DNA from: Osedax frankpressi
Taxonomy: Eukaryota; Annelida; Polychaeta; Sabellida; Siboglinidae
Reading direction: 5' to 3'
Length of the DNA: 64,000 bases
Assembly (NCBI GenBank): GCA_964035775.1
Contig: OZ038313.1
Coordinates: 4,851,408-4,915,407 of the forward strand
Of the stretch, positions 12,855 to 27,009 are shown one piece after another. Positions within the stretch are counted from its first letter, which is position 1. Every line of letters starts with the position of its first letter. The notes under the pieces were generated by a model, which searched no databases, was not told where the DNA came from, and saw nothing but the letters and a program-made list of their open reading frames with translations. The translations under genes and the position numbers were made by a program.

Positions 12855-15512
12855 ATGAATACCGAAGCAAAGAATATACTTGAAAATTTAAAATCTATGC
12901 AGCAAGAAGGAATTCTGACAGATTTCACTATAGAAAATAATAGAGAATCTATCAAGGTTTTAATCTATCACATTACTCATATCTAGGTAGTCTGGATATT
13001 TTATTCTATTTTTAACTATAAACTTTAGCCCAGTAAGTTCTGCTTAATTTGTATGAGTTCTTGGTGTTTGTAAACATAGAAATACTATAACTATATATAT
13101 AACACATAGACTAGTTTAAATATATATATATATATTTAATACTTTGTATGATATAAACTATAGAGAATATGACACATGTATAATATTTATATAGTTTAGT
13201 ATTCATTCCATGGTAATATTGCAATAAAGTTATTTCTATATACATTTATATTACCTAAACAATGAAAACCAGAGTTATAAATAGAATACATTCCTAAGAT
13301 CAAAGTTCAGTTACTCAGTAATCTAAATATGATATGAAGTGAAGATAACATCAACACTGTATTATATCATACATATTTAGACAACTTGATGAATTCATGT
13401 ATTATATCACCCCTTATAGTATATTATATAACATTACATTATAATAAGTAATGTAATAATATATTAAATAAACATAGGAATGATTTAAATAAATATATTT
13501 AACACTTACACTTTATAAGATTAATACAATTTAGTCATTTGGTTACTAGTAAAGTATTTACATTATGTTTATAATGAGTTAATAATTAATAATTGTTTTT
13601 AATAATTATATTTATTGTAAATTATTTATTAACCATATAAGGAACTATTATTTATTGATCTAACTTCTATTACATCATATGAACAGGTTCACAGAAATGT
13701 GTTGGCTGCCAGCAGTCAATACTTTAAAACTATGTTTCTCACAAAGATGAAGGAGTCTGCTGAACAACTCGTAGCATTTCATTATAAGAAAGACATGTTC
13801 CAGCTTGTCTTAGACTACTTCTATTCTGGAGAAATCCACATTAATGAAGATAACTTTGCTGGTGTTATGGAAATCTCACATTATTTACAGGTTTAATATT
13901 CACTCGTTAAGGAATGCATTGTATTTAATAAAATCTAATAATAACTCATTATCTTCCTTTTTATGTTTAAATTACTTAATTATTAAATTATAACTTTTGA
14001 ATATATTATTAACATTTTTATTATCTATTTAACTTTTATTAAATTATTAATATTTAAGTATATGACAATTAACACTTTATTTAATACTAAAGATAAAAGC
14101 AGTACTGAAATATTTAATAATTAATCTAATTAGCTAATTAATGATTTATTGTGATATAAATTGATATTTGCATACAACTAACACTACAACTAATGTGAAT
14201 GCAGGTAAATGCTATTGTAAAGAGATGCAATGAATTCATTTGCAAATATCTACCAACGAACCCCTCGTCTCCTTTACTGGAGTATATTTACACTTATAAG
14301 ATGGGGATATCTCCAGAAGAGATTCTTCTGAAAGTAAAGTCTCAGCTAGAGTCTGTGTACACAGAAACTCTAGAGAAGTATGTGTTTCTTCGGACTCCAT
14401 TTACACAATTATTAACTATAATAAGTAATAGAGAATTAAATGCTAGGGATGAGTACGCTATAGTAAAGTGTGTAGTAATGTGGGTACTATATGATGTAGA
14501 AGATAGACTACCAAATGCTAACTCATTGTTAGAACTTGTAGATTGTGGTCTTTGTAGTAAAATTATGATGTTAGAGAATAAATCTATTAATACAAATGTT
14601 CCATTGTTAGACAAACTCCTACAACAATTACACATAAAAATCTCTATTTTAAATGATAACTGTACCAAGGGTTTAATTAAACATTACGGGGTAGAGAGAA
14701 TCAATGCTATAGAAGTGCCTAGAGAAGTGCCTGGAGCCATTAAGTCTAGTTCTAAGTCTCTATGCCATGTGTCAGAAGATGGCATATACAACACTGCCAC
14801 TAAAGAGAGACTAGTGCAATATAACTTTGGTAAAGTTGATTATGTAATCTATACAACTAAACAATTGTTATTCTCATTTAGTGAAGGTAAAATGTATAAA
14901 TATAACAATGCCACTAAAGAAGTAGTTGTGTGTAGTGACCCAACAAACTATTGCTTTGACTGGTTACCAAGTGTTAATGAAACATCAGATGGTAGATTAG
15001 TTGTTATTGGAGGCAGGAGGAGTAATGGGAGCTGTAGTAATGAAGTGAGATATTATGACATAGCTAATGACTCATGGAGTAAAGGTCAAAGTTTACCTTA
15101 TGCTGTAGGTTGTCATACAACTGTAGTAGATGGAGATGACATTTATGTTATTGGTGGTTATAATGTTAATAATGTAATATGTTATAGGAATGGCACATGG
15201 CAGACTTTATCTCCTTTATTAAACAATAGATATTGGCATATAGCTGTATTAGATGGTAAATGTATTTATGTATATGGAGGTTATAATAGAACTGACTGTG
15301 AATGTTACGACATCTTAACTGACCAGTGGTCAGTTATTGGTAATGCTGTGTACAAAAGTATTTACTGTTATAATTCTGTTATTGATGTAAACAAACGTTT
15401 ATTGTACACACGTGAACGTGATAATGTATATTCTATTTCATTAGACAATAACATTAAATCTTTAGTATATGAAAATGTATCTTGTCGTCGTTTAGTCCTA
15501 ATGCATGTGTGA
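12855..15512 (+). CDS. BTB-BACK-kelch protein, copy 1
   Basis: Three exons: 12855-12956, 13687-13890 and 14205-15512, all joined in phase 0 at GT-AG borders (AAG|GTTTTA, ACAG|GTTCAC, CAG|GTTTAA, GCAG|GTAAAT), giving 537 residues. Residues about 20-115 form a BTB domain (DFTIENN, VHRNVLAASSQYFKTMF, YFYSGEIHI). A BACK domain follows (LLTIISNRELNARDE, VVMWVLYD). From about residue 260 come four to five kelch blades with GG pairs (LVVIGGR, IYVIGGY, IYVYGGY). Proteins of this layout are usually Cullin-3 ubiquitin-ligase adaptors: BTB binds Cullin-3 and kelch binds the substrate. The length is normal for the family and no break is seen. The target is unknown. The C terminus is two residues longer (LVLMHV) than in copy 2. 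Confidence 0.88.
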
Positions 15513-16808
15513 GTTATTATATTGTTCTTTCTTACACTTTACATAAATCCTTTAGCATTGTTTTGTAATGCAGTAATTTAATGAAATTCTCATCTGCATA
15601 ATTTAATTAATTAAATAAAGTTTTTATTCTAAAAAAAGAGTTTTTATGTAACTTTCAAATTAATTGAAATATAAATATTATTGTATACATTCTAAATTGA
15701 CCAATTAAATAATATAATTTATCTATTTTTAGATAAACTTATATGTTAATATATGTGATATCCTTAATTTTGTTTTAAAAAAAAGAAATAAATAGTCTGA
15801 ATTTTATTTAATTATTCTGATAATTAATTTACTACATATAATTTGAAATAAACATACTATCAATTCTAAGAATCTGACCAATCACAGTAAAGAATCATAT
15901 CCCTAGATTAAAAGTAAATAAATAAGTTATTTCATTCATAAATGTATTGCATTATTAGATATGATATGAATTTTATATTACATAAGAAAGTTACATAATA
16001 ACTTATATTTAACCCAATACATATTGATATAGAATATGTATTTTAATATTATACTTATCTCTTGTATTAATATATTTAGTTATATACAACTATATTACTG
16101 TATACAGTAATATATATACAAATAATATCTAGTCTTGTGTAGTCCGCAGTGTATTTTGATATAACTAAGCATTAACTAATATCTCTGAATATTTATCTCT
16201 ACAGTTATAAATTATATTTAAGTATATCTGTATGTTGTATTAAATAGATAATTGCAATAGTCATTTAATCATATGAAGCAAGCAGTAGTTTATAAAGAGA
16301 TGATTGTATATTCTTTTGTTATTTCCTATCAAATATAAATTAATTCATATTATTATGTTAGTTATTAAATATATAGTAAATATATATCCTAATGTTAAGA
16401 TATTTTACTACATTATAGAACAAGCAGAGACCATTTGACACATTCTAATTTGTCTGTTATATCCTTTGTAGCTTGATAGCTACCTTGATAGCTAAGTATT
16501 TAAGAGTTAGGCGTTGGAGAGGTGAGACAATATTAGAAATATCTATATATAGAATTAAACTTTCTAATCTATATCAAACTACTCTAAAACTTCAACAAAA
16601 AGTTATACTAACCTTATACTCACAAGTATGAACATACTCAACTTCTCAGTAGTTAACAAAAAGTTCTCTAATCTACTGATAAAGAAAAGTATTATAATGA
16701 TAATATATTGCAATCCCTATTCTTATTCCATCCGTCCTGATCAGAAGAATTATGAGCATGTCAAACATATCCAGTGGTAACATCCCTTAGTATAAATCCT
16801 AGGTAGTG
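15513..16808 (+). repeat. Shared 3' flank of kelch gene 1
   Basis: Non-coding sequence downstream of gene 1. It aligns with 50512-51470 plus 53060-53390 downstream of gene 3, and in its first part with 30036-30968 after gene 2. It connects the kelch gene to relic copy B and shows that gene and relic were duplicated together. Confidence 0.75.
15614..15619 (+). promoter_or_regulatory. Likely poly(A) signal of kelch gene 1
   Basis: AATAAA about 100 bases after the stop codon. It is conserved at the same place in copies 2 and 3. Confidence 0.5.
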
Positions 16809-19800
16809 AGATAGACTAGATTGGTAGGTAATCAAGATAAGGCAGTCTTTTTCTTAACATAGCAGAAATGTTCAGTTCCATAAACACGCAACTAGTATAG
16901 GATGTGGATATCATGTCCTCAATGGAATAAACTAAATGTATGGATAATATGTAATTGTATGATTAATGGTCCTGATTATATCAACGTATTTAAACTAACT
17001 TGCCCAACTCGGATAAGATTCGTCTATTAACAAATATACACCGGTGTTTTGTAGGTTCTAGAACACATTCTAATTCATATTATGTAAAGTTGCACATAAT
17101 TACATGTTGCTAGGGTAAGACTTCATGACAGGGATATATGATGTTAGCATATATCTCATAATGTAATCAATTACTGGAGATATAATATTGATATACATAA
17201 TACATTGTCAACTGGTACATATTTATATAATATTTCATGAGTTACATTTTCACGCTATGTAGTTCTTGTATTATCTTTATTTTCTGAAGTATATATTAAT
17301 ATATTATTGTTATTATTAATTTATTTATTGAGATTCAACAACAAAATAAGAAGAAGGAAATTCAAAAGTTAACTTTAATTAATTATTAATTAATACAGAA
17401 TAATAAAAGAAATGCTAGAGTAACTCTTTATAATATATACACCAAATGTATCACTTGGTGCATATAACAAGTTAAATGTTATAACCTGTGTGCTGCTATA
17501 TATAATTAGTTTGAAACGTATGAAGAAGATCTTATTTGTATCATAATTCAATTAATAATAAACAAAACAATTATTTATTTACAAAATAAAATATTTATAA
17601 ATTATCAATTATTATTTTCTAAGAATTTACTTATTTGATTTTAAATTTAATATTATTTAGTTGATTGTGTGAATTAAATACAAATCATAACATCGATAAA
17701 AGTATATTTTAAGTTGACCAAATGAATACTTTTGCATGTATATATAAAATAATATGACAACGAAGTTTTAACATATATAACTTATGAAATACAAAAACTG
17801 TTTATTAAAATAAACTGAAATGAACAATTAAAACAAAAGAGTGTCAATGACAATATCATTGAAGATATCAATATATTCTAAAAAGATGAACATGACTCTA
17901 ACTTAAGGCATTTCATGATTACCACAGAGAAGAATAACATCGCATCTGTTATAAAACAAGACAATGATGACCAATAAAAATGTCGATATTAGGAGCGACC
18001 TTTGTATTGAGCCATTTTACAATACATGATAATTAGTAACTCTGATATTGTAATAAACTAATTACCCCTATGTACAACAATCATGTTAACATATATAAAA
18101 AATACATTTTGTATTAATTAATTTTTTCAATTATATACCAATGGCGTGGTCCTTATAGGTCACGTTTTGATTGTAGACAAGGGTAGATGGGTTTGTTATG
18201 CGTCTATATTTGTTTGCATTATGCATTTTTAGATCTTGAAGTTTTATGAGAGTGTTATATTGTATGTTAGTCTTTACAGTGTTTAGTTGAAGAAACAGTT
18301 ACACGGGTGTCTACGTATTGCTGTGAGCGTATTTCTCCACGATATCAACTTTTTTTTATATTCACTTTTTATAGTCTGCATTTGATGTTCTATGAATGCA
18401 TTTGATTGCGGATATTACGGGCTCGATGTTATGCGTTTAAATTCCTAATCATTTGCAAATTGTGCGAATATTGGGGTGGAGAATTGTGGGCCGTTATCGG
18501 AGTGTATGATTTGTAGGGTATCGAACATGGAAAATGTGTCTTTGTATTTTGCTATGATTGTTGTGCTAGAAGTGGATATTGGTAGATTGTGAATGATTGG
18601 AGAAATAATAGACAATTCATAGGAAATATTGATTGTTTAAATAGAAGACTGCGACCGTTTTCCATGGACCATGGGGAATAACTCTAGGTATTGATGGAGG
18701 TTTCCAGGTGAACGTTCTTTTTCTTGATGAATATCGCATGATGATATATTAATTCAAAGGTCGTATTTTCTTTTTTAAGCGTGAACGACCTCTGGATCAT
18801 CTTTGGGTTATGTAACTCTTTAGTAATATATGAAGTTGTTCAGATTAGCTACCGATGTATAATTTAGTTTCTGTCCGAGGTGTGAATTTCATGAAATAAA
18901 TACTGACTTCTTTCGTTTCTTCGTGTTTCCTATGAATTTCATTGAGGGATGCATCACGTGAGAAGGTATCCGCTAGTATAAGATCTTTACCGTGTCGGTG
19001 CAATTTTGTACAGCCGTATATAACTGCTAGTAATTCTCTCTCTTTATTTGCGTATCTACGTACGGTTTCTGTTAGAGATCGTGACGGAAAACATATGGGT
19101 TTATCATCTTGAAGCAAAACCACTCATAAGTCTATTCCGCAAGCGTCTACTTTAATTGTTTTTGGCTTGCGAATGCCATAATAAGACAATAAAGATTGTT
19201 AAGAAATAACGTAGAAATAACCACGTCCCAATATCAGGCACGAGCGTCTAGTTTTAAGAATATGTTAACATTACATAATAGGTGGAGTATCTCCTATAAT
19301 GTCCTTTGGGTGTAATGAGGATGGCTTAAGGCTTCGTTTAAATCTTTGGGATCTAGGCATATTCTTATTCTTTCCAGTTACCCATTGTTTAGGTTCAGAT
19401 ATGTGTGCGACGACACCTCGAGATGTCATTAGTTTCAGTTCATGCTCTACTTCGTAGCGGATATTTATGGGGACTCTCCTTGCTGTATGGATTACAGTTG
19501 GTATATTCAGTTTATTTATATGTGCGTGATGCCTGGAAAAGACGGGGTAACGCGATAGTAGTATTTGTAAATCTAGGTTGTGGTAATCGTCGGTGGATAA
19601 GTGGGGGTATGGGGTGTGCAATGCACACTGTGTATTTAGATATATGTATATTGGGCTTGTCCGGTGTATATCGGGGAGGACTAGGGATGCGAGTGTTTGT
19701 TAAATTGTAAAGTTAAAAGTGATGAGATTGAGGATATGGCAGGAAGGGAGTCCTATAATAGGTGAACTTCTGGTATTGGCGATGTAAAATTCTTCGACCA

Positions 19801-20385
19801 ATATAGTTCGACCAATATATCTAGTTTCGTCATTTTTGGGGCGATAACGTCTTTTTCTATGGGAATTAATTCGGCAGCTAGAATTGCTTTGTGGACTTCG
19901 GTTAATGAGATTCCTCAGATAAACTTGTCGAGAATGACGTCATCAGTTGTGCTGTATTTACACTTACCAGCTATTTCTCTTACTCCGTTTACGAATTGAG
20001 TTAACGACTCAGCTGTTAGTTGCACGGTCTTCAATAATACTTGGCGGTGTACGAGTGGATTAACTTTTGAAAATAGCACTTCTTCTAACATATTCCAGAT
20101 GCAATGTAGGTTTTTTTTCTTTGTTTCAGTTTTATTATATTCGTCATAGATCTCAACGCTTGTTCCTGCCATGTATAATATAATTTATAGCAAATTAGTA
20201 ATATATGGTTATGTAACATGTAACAATAAGTATATGTATATGTTATGTATAGGTATGTTATATTAAATAGATATGTATGTTATGTTTTTATGTTATTTAT
20301 ACATATTAGTATTATAAATGATACATTTTTTTATATATATATACGTTTTGTTATATTTATATATATATATGTTAGGCTAGTTGTG

Positions 20386-20390
<5 letters not shown>

Positions 20391-20427
<37 letters not shown>
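20391..20427. repeat. (TA)n microsatellite
   Basis: TA run between the gag-like piece and the Mutator-like fragment. Counterparts with different lengths occur in copies A, C and D. Confidence 0.9.
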
Positions 20428-20431
<4 letters not shown>

Positions 20432-20506
20432 TATATATTGATTATATATTATATATACATCTATATTACTAAAATGTAAATATGTAAGATTACGACATCG
20501 AAATAA

Positions 20507-20803
20507 AATATTTACTTTATACCAAGAAATTATGATGGATATGAAAACGAACTTCCTAATAATTCTAATATTCAATTTATACATCGTCATATATTCCATA
20601 ATAATAATTATATTGATATCGATGTGTCATTTGATGGCACATGTCTAACTCACGTTTTCAGTAGTTTATTTGGTGTATACACTGTGATTGAGGTGTCAAC
20701 CCGTTTAGTAGTCAACTTTGTAGTTTTTAATGTTGGAATTATTAATATTATGTTATTATTATACAAATTATTATCATTATTACATTATATTTGTACACCA
20801 TAA
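20507..20803 (+). pseudogene. Mutator-like transposase fragment, copy B
   Basis: Same fragment as 3404-3727, with the DVSFDGTCLTH block intact. An in-frame stop (TAA at 20504-20506) precedes it where copies A, C and D read through. Not functional. Confidence 0.5.
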
Positions 20804-21331
20804 TAAACTATTTGATTATATTTAATCTTTAAAAAATAGAATATATGTGTTAAAACATCATTATATATTATCTTTGAGGGCGTTTTTGACATTATATTTA
20901 AATTTTGTACAGCATTTTCTAAAGCATTTTGTTTATAAACTGACTATTTAGAAAATTTCATAGATTGTTTATTATATATAGATAGAAATAATAATAAAAC
21001 AGTTTATAAAAATATGATTTTAAATTACTTTTATATCAATTCGCATTAATTGTGCTGAATTTTGACCAACAAATATTTAAGATATAATTTAGTTGTCTTG
21101 TCAATCTTATCATAATAATATATTATATTATAATTGAATACATTAATTATTCAGACTAGTAGTTTACAACATTAGAGGTATTTAAAAAATGATTATTTAC
21201 ATATGAGATTTCAATGCAGCGGATACCATTTAAGTATACATCTAGCTAAAGTCCACAACTCTAAATAACATCAAAGACGGTAATACATGTGAGATATTTA
21301 TAGTTATTGATAATGTTGAGTAATATATTAT

Positions 21332-22690
21332 ATTTTCTTATAAAATATTTTCATTAATACTCAATAAAATAATTTCCAATTTCAAGTATTCATACTGTCA
21401 GTTAGTTGAAAATAGACACGCCCAGCGATACATTAACAGAATTGTTAAATTTTAATAATATAATAATTACTTTAATAAAGTAATTCTTTATATACGATAT
21501 TACTGAATGTATCTACTTATTTTTTAATTGGGGAGACATAAGTATTTACTTTACTGATCTCGGTCTTGCTAATATGATATACTATATATTTTTTGAATTA
21601 AATGTATTTGATAATACTAATATAATATTAAATAGTAAATTTCCAAAGGAATATATATATTATAAACTATTAAATGCAAAAGTTAGTTAACTAACTCGGC
21701 GGTATTAAATATCAAGTATGATAATAAATATCATACATTGTATATATATTTAAATATAACTAACAATCTGTATAAAATGATAAATAATTTACAAAGTTAA
21801 TTAAATATATGTTTTCTCATATAATCTCATATAATGTAGTGTTACATGCAGTTTCAATATTTTCGATGCTGCCTGTTGAATACCGATAATCAAATTGAAA
21901 TTAAAAATGGATTTTAATTAAAATAATATTATAATTTCTATTAGAGAATATTAAAATTATATGTGGGTAAAATTAGATATTATTTTTATATTATAATATA
22001 TATATATAATTCTGATAACCTTACAAACATAAACTCCGCAATTGTGTGAATCTTGTTGTGCATAGTATGTTTCATATTTTATTATAAATTCTTTGTTTAG
22101 AATATTGTGTAGAAAATTTTTAGTTATTTAAAAATAAATTAAAAATACTTAATTCCCCATATAATAATTTATCTAAATAAACTATAGAAAATAATGAATA
22201 CATATATATAATTGTAAATAATTTACTGAAATTGCACAGCTTTTTTTAAGCATTGTTCTTCGAAAGATAAACTGTCAATAATATATATATAATTCACCTT
22301 AGCATCAGCATACATCAATACCCAATGAGAATCATTTATTAGTAGTGGCAATATTAAAATATTGATATCAATGAATTGCACCTGAATGTAGATAATATTA
22401 ATAATGAAAATACAAAATATTCATATTGATATTATATTTAAAAAATATATATTTATAATATTCATAGTACATTACAAACTTTGCGAAAGGAAAAAATAGT
22501 TGTATTGAAACTAATCCTAAATGAGAATCAAATATAAATATATTTTGTAAATTCCCTTCTTTTACCAATGATTGAATATAAAATCTAATAACCTAAAAAA
22601 TCAAAAAACAAAAGATTTCAAATATAACTTTAAAAATAAGTGAATATTTTAATATAAGTTAGATAAGTTAAATTTTAAATTTCAACATTA
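21332..22690. other. AT-rich non-coding segment
   Basis: No gene recognised. The pieces TTTCGATGCTGCCTGTTG (near 21866) and AAACATAAACTCCGCAATTG (near 22027) resemble TTCGATGCAGCCTGT and GCGTAAACACCACAATTA near 26567-26605. This hints at related sequence on both sides of the integrase gene. Confidence 0.4.
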
Positions 22691-22700
22691 TCATCGAGCC

Positions 22701-22811
22701 ATGCTTTCCCGCATAATGTATATAATGAGGATTTGTATAGCCCGACAACTGGAGTACATCGATCGACCATCGCCTGAATATTATGATAGATTCAATAATG
22801 TTATTAATTAG
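22701..22811 (+). other. Short coding-like island
   Basis: A 36-codon frame from ATG to TAG with base composition unlike the flanks (for example GTACATCGATCGACCATCGCC), reading ICIARQLEYIDRPSPEYYDR in its middle. The frame is open a further 9 or so codons upstream of the ATG. It could be a small exon, a gene fragment or chance; I do not recognise the protein. Confidence 0.2.
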
Positions 22812-23439
22812 TCTTGAATATTAATATAATAACTATTTAAAAAATCTGATATTATAATAATAACATCGGTAACTTCACTTCGAATACAATTGTTCATTGA
22901 AGATTGATTAATGGAAATCAAATCAGCAGAGTATTTCTATATATAAATTTGTATTTTATTTTTATGTCAAGTTATATTTAATGTAAATACACTCAATTTA
23001 ATAAAAAATTTAATGTAAAAAATATAATATTCAAACTATTTTAATATATCTAACATTATTCTGTTTATTGTTAGAATCAAAATCTTCTATAATATTATCA
23101 AATACACTGAAATCTGTTTCTAATATTAATAAGGTTCATTTAAAAATGATAATTAACCATGTATATTAGTTAATATATATTAATATATATATATTTGAAT
23201 AATCTTATTATTGTAATAAAATATGTTTATACAAACTGCTTTCAAACTTATATATACTGTAATCTAACCCTGTAAGTTTATTTCTCTTTTAGCATAACAA
23301 TGATCTTCATATATTAATTCTAGTTTATTAATAACTAAAAAGTATATTTAATGAATAAATATAAATTTAAAAAAATATTGTGTTCTTTTATACTATAATA
23401 TATATATAGATTAAATATATAAATTAACCAACCTGTAAT

Positions 23440-26165
23440 TTCTTTATCTTTATAATATTTGTTGTAAGGCTTTAAATGAATATGAGAATATTTTTTTTTC
23501 AATACCTTATTTGTCTTCAAATCTTTGAGCGTTAATCTATTTCTATTGTCAATATAAATAATCTCATAACTTCCTAACCACTTTGGCAAAGTCCTCCCTC
23601 CTACATTCTTTACAATTTTTAGATTTCTCCTTAATATTAAATCTCCTATTTTAAAAACAAATAGTTTTATTTTGCATTTCCCTAATTCCTCGTATCTTTT
23701 TTTTTTGCTTTATTTGTGCACTAGCAATATTTTCTAGTACTTTCATTTTTACTTCTGATCTTTTTAATATATCATTTTCAACATTTTTAATGTTTTCTTC
23801 GGTTATATGGAAATTAATAATAGTATCATTTTCAGTATCCAATTCTCTTAGTACTATTGCATTACGACCAAATAACAAATAAAATGGAGTATATTTAGTC
23901 GTATATTGTTTTTCTATATTGATTGAGAATGATATGTCTTGTAACATATCACTCCAATATTGACCTTCATAGCAGTATTTAGATATCCTTGTCTAAAATA
24001 AATAGAATAAATATTATAAAAAAATATTCAAAATGGTAACCAATATATATTTTAGTATATGTTTTAAATGAAGCAAAAATATAATATTTCAGAAATAAAT
24101 GTATTTATAAATTACTGTTTAATTAATTTGTTCACAAACCTCAAATATCCTGCTCCAAATGAAGGCTAAAGCAAAAATAATAAAAATTAATATAACCAAA
24201 AACTAAACCAAACCAAAAACTTAATATTTTATATTCAAATAAAAATATGCGGTGCCAGTAAAAAAATAATCATAGTACATGCATATTTATACATATTTAT
24301 ACATGCATATTTATATAATCAAAATAAAGAAAATAAACAGAATTAAATTCATTTAAAAAAGAAAAATATTAACTGTCACAAAAGAATACCTTAACTGTCG
24401 CATTCATCCTTTCACACAACCCATTAGTTTGGGGATGATATGCGGAGGTTATCAATTTTTTGACTCCATATTTTTTTAAGAATTCTTTATTTAACTTTAC
24501 AATTAGGATAAAATAAATTAATTGAAGAATCGAGTATTTATATTAAATATATAAAAGTATTTAATTAAATATAATATTAAAAACCTTATTGACAAACTCG
24601 GATCCTTGATCAGATAATCTTTGAGGTGCACCATATAAACAAAAAAAAAGAATTTAAAGATCTAAGAAATTAAATTTTTAAAATACAAAAATTATATAGA
24701 ATATATAATCTATTAATATAATATTTATATCTTTAAAAAAAAACTAGTAAAGTCATATTAAATATAATCAAGTTAGCATGATAAACTGTATATATTTATA
24801 TTATAAATATAATCAATAACCGTATTATGTTGACAGCAATGTTATTCTCTATTGGAAATAATGTAACAAACTTCGTATAATAATCAATTATCGTTAATAC
24901 ATACCTATATTCATTACTGTAGAGTAAACAAAATCATGAATATCAAATAATAAGATTGTATCAAGCAATATTGTTATTTAATATATAATAAAATATAGAA
25001 ACATTTATATATATATGTCAAACAATGTTGGTATAGGTCCGATTAAATCAATTCCTACCATATCCCAAGGACCATTAACTTTAATAGGATGTAAAATAGG
25101 TGCAATTGTCAGAATTTGTTCAAAGCGCTGGCATGTATCGCAACATTTGATCTAATTATTGATAGTATATAAATATTTACATTTTTAATAATATTATTTA
25201 ATACAAATTATTGTTTTATTATTAATATATTTAATAAAGATTGCGATAAATTTTTAAAATGACAAACAAAATTTTCTACATCGGCTCGCATTCCTTTCCA
25301 ACTATATCTTTCATTAAGTTTTCCTAGTGTCTTAATTCTAGAAAAATGTATTTACAATATATAAGAAATATTATTATTACCTTTATGATAAACTATTTAC
25401 ATAGATAACAATACATGTATATATTAATATTAATATTTAATTTGTGTATTTACATATTATTTAATCATATATTATATATTATTTAAAATTTAACAAATAT
25501 CATTACTTACATTCCGGAATGTCCTGATTCAGAATGAAAATTTATCAAGATTTCATTCTTCTGTAAATCATTCATTATAATTATTTTTTCGACTCCTTTC
25601 TGTCTCTTCATTAACACTAATAAGTAATGATAGCATAAGTTGAAGCATATAATAATAATTATATTTGCTTTCATTATTAATTTTGTAATGTGTAATTAAA
25701 ATATAACGACAATAATAATCTCCTAGTATATGATAAAATAACTTTTATATATAGTATATAAATTAATACAAATTATATAATAATACTAATAAAGAATAAG
25801 TTACATTATATCCCATCTTAAAATAATTTTAAGAAAATGTATATTTATTTATTACATTAAAATTATATTATTTTTTGTATTATATAAAAGGTAATAAGTA
25901 AAGTAATATTATATATATATATATATTTAGTATCGAGTATTTAGTTTATTATGCAATATAGATAGTATAACAATTTGAATAGAAACAATCATAGGTACAC
26001 TAAATAATAATTACCTTTGTTTTTGATGAAGAAATTATCATCAGATCTCGATAATTTATTATTCAGTATTCTGTTGATATTATATTTTTGATTTAGTGAA
26101 GCCTTAGTTGAAAATGTATTATTTAATAAAAAATAATAAATTTCTTTGACTAAATCGAAACTCAT
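23440..26165 (-). CDS. Intron-bearing stand-alone integrase (GIN/Ginger type)
   Basis: Collinear minus-strand blocks match a retrovirus-type integrase. They are an N-terminal block with its own ATG (26015-26165), the HHCC zinc-binding region in three blocks (25511-25616, 25268-25337 and 25024-25151, the last with CDTCQR), the catalytic core in three more (24821-24904 with TIIDYYTKFV; about 24598-24645 with SDQGSEFVN; about 24395-24525 with SAYHPQTNGLCERMN), and a C-terminal part (about 23440-24000 with YTPFYLLFGRN). The D, D and E residues of the core are all visible. Gaps between blocks are AT-rich and mostly bordered by GT and AG, often in compatible phase. That fits a spliced cellular gene or a Ginger DNA transposon better than a retrovirus-like provirus. 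No gag, RT or LTR was seen nearby. It looks mostly whole but may carry a few breaks; I do not assemble the blocks. Confidence 0.55.
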
Positions 26166-27009
26166 ACAATATAATTAATAACAATTTAAAAATTATACAC
26201 ATGTAATAATTTGAATTTCAAATTAATCACGCCTATAAATACGCCCAATTATAAAATAATTAAATCATATTTAATATTAATTAAAAAAATATATTGTGAT
26301 AAATAATGATTAATTACATTATTTGTAATCATTGTAGAATTATAATTTATTTTTATATAATTTTTTAAATTGTATTACAATGAAAATAGATAAAATCACA
26401 GGAAGTGTGCCAAATTGCATACGACACTATTACACTCCTTGTTATTATATAACAATCTAATACGAGATTCATAAATAAATAAAAGTATATGTTCAACTTT
26501 ACAATGTTAATTTATTAAATATATATAATCTCATATTTTCTGTATTTTTGAAATAATTTAATTTCTTCGATGCAGCCTGTACATTTTTGTAAACAAGCGT
26601 AAACACCACAATTATACGAATTTTTTTGTTCGTATAAATTTTCGTAAGATAAAGTGAATACAATATTTAATAATTTTGATAGATAAACCCTACAAATGTT
26701 AATAAAATTAGTAATTTTAGTTATATATATATTATGAATATTTTATGAGTCAATGTCACAGTGATATTGTAAAAATTCACATGTAAAAATTTGAATTTTA
26801 ATTCAAAATACTTTAGACACGCCTATAAGTAAATAAATAAATTTATCAATATAATATTTTACAAACATATTATAGTAAAAATGTATTTTAATACAAAATA
26901 ACTATAAATGCAATTAGTATTTTTATAGTTTGTACTATATATTTTTAAATAATTGATTTGTAAATGTATACAAAAATATCAGATTATGTCACATGTTATA
27001 ATCCATATT
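26166..27009. repeat. AT-rich flank with diverged direct repeat
   Basis: Two stretches, about 26200-26440 and 26785-27015, share ACGCCTATAAxTA near their start and ATTGCATACGACA near their end. They look like a diverged duplication of about 230 bases. No gene is seen. Similarity to the kelch promoter region starts at about 27012. Confidence 0.4.

Larger units (their letters stand above)
16809..21331 (-). mobile_element. Broken Ty3/gypsy relic unit, copy B
   Basis: Second copy of the unit at 1-5432, minus strand. Pieces are gag-like (about 19780-20172), protease/RT linker (19271-19621), RNase H remnant (18845-19123, with PICFPSRSLTETVRRYANKE and HGKDLILADTFSR), and integrase remnant (about 18360-18730). 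The RNase H pattern KE.ELLAV with ADTLSR is diagnostic of gypsy Pol. It is a fossil with several breaks. Similarity to copy A ends at about 21331, so this copy is shorter on its gag side. Confidence 0.8.

Noticed and set aside
14342-14668. 108-codon minus-strand frames inside kelch exon 3 (also 28865-29191 and 49347-49673).
   Set aside because: Antisense shadow of the BACK-domain coding sequence; no independent signal.
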